From contig JBKPAF010000088.1 of the NCBI GenBank assembly GCA_046726275.1, forward strand, positions 1 to 13,664: a stretch of 13,664 nt of DNA, written 5' to 3'. The notes under the pieces are model-generated. The model was given only the letters and a program-made list of their open reading frames with translations, searched no databases and was not told the origin of the DNA. Position 1 is the first letter of the stretch; each line of letters begins with the position of its first letter. The DNA comes from DASXTW01 sp046726275 (GTDB lineage: Bacteria > Actinomycetota > UBA4738). Shown here one piece after another: positions 13,596 through 13,664 of the stretch. Position numbers and translations under genes: made by a program.

Positions 13596-13664
13596 TCAAC
13601 CGCGGTTGTACACCCCGATCTTCTTCCGGAGATCGAAGTCCTTCGCTTTGATCGCGTTGTTAGG
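13596..13664 (-). CDS. 3' end of an unidentified gene (partial)
   Basis: A minus-strand frame runs in from the right edge and stops at the TGA at 13596-13598. The 22 residues end in KAKDFDLRKKIGVYNRG, a charged, plausible protein C terminus, with a short GC-rich hairpin just past the stop. It is too short to assign to a family, and the start lies beyond the window. Confidence 0.35.
   Translation of the reverse strand, partial: PNNAIKAKDFDLRKKIGVYNRG

Noticed and set aside
1..13664. CRISPR array, rRNA gene, insertion sequence or replication origin
   Set aside because: No regularly spaced repeat-spacer pattern, rRNA-like segment, transposase with terminal repeats or DnaA-box cluster was seen. 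The only mobile-element gene is the integrase fragment.

Overview
The window looks like chromosomal DNA of a high-GC actinobacterium, probably an uncultured Actinomycetota lineage. The reasons are the strong GC bias at third codon positions, two type I glutamine synthetases flanking a two-domain GlnE (the gene trio also seen as glnA1-glnE-glnA2 in mycobacteria), a GPGG-motif small membrane protein, TANNNT-type -10 elements and GTG/TTG starts. No taxonomic marker is present, so the lineage is inference.

Layout. Positions 3-98: tail of an unidentified gene. 99-384: long promoter region. 385-1818 (+): glnA1, a GSI-beta enzyme with the adenylylation tyrosine, followed by a strong hairpin. 2003-2611 (+): zinc-ribbon/proline-rich protein of unknown function, converging on and overlapping the next operon. 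2560-7342 (-): operon glnE -> AP-superfamily phosphodiesterase -> EamA transporter, each junction a 4-base stop/start overlap. 7362-7397: perfect 16-bp hairpin separating glnE from a GPGG membrane peptide (7435-7608, -). 7704-8258 (-): single-TM protein of unknown function. 8480-9808 (+): second glutamine synthetase, GSI-alpha/GlnA2-like. 9845-11512 (+): glutamine-dependent NAD+ synthetase. 11545-11616 (+): tRNA-Lys(UUU).

Right of the tRNA the character changes. GC falls (hand counts of single lines: about 73% in glnE, 55% near 12.7 kb, 48% near 13.4 kb). A decayed tyrosine-recombinase gene abuts the tRNA 3' end, and beyond it lie small membrane proteins, short ORFs and about 550 bases with no convincing gene. 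This looks like the worn edge of an integrative element that used tRNA-Lys as its attachment site.

Functionally the left 11.5 kb is a nitrogen/glutamine block: GlnA1 makes glutamine, GlnE sets its adenylylation state, GlnA2 is a paralogue of uncertain substrate, and NadE consumes glutamine. The most interesting sequence-level observation is that both glutamine synthetase genes carry the same promoter architecture: GGAATTAAC, a 6-base gap, G(A/T)AAC, then an identical TACGCT -10 box at exactly the same distance. This resembles the 11-bp-phased half-sites of actinobacterial GlnR. I did not find a wholly novel system; the rest of the unusual material is listed in the findings.
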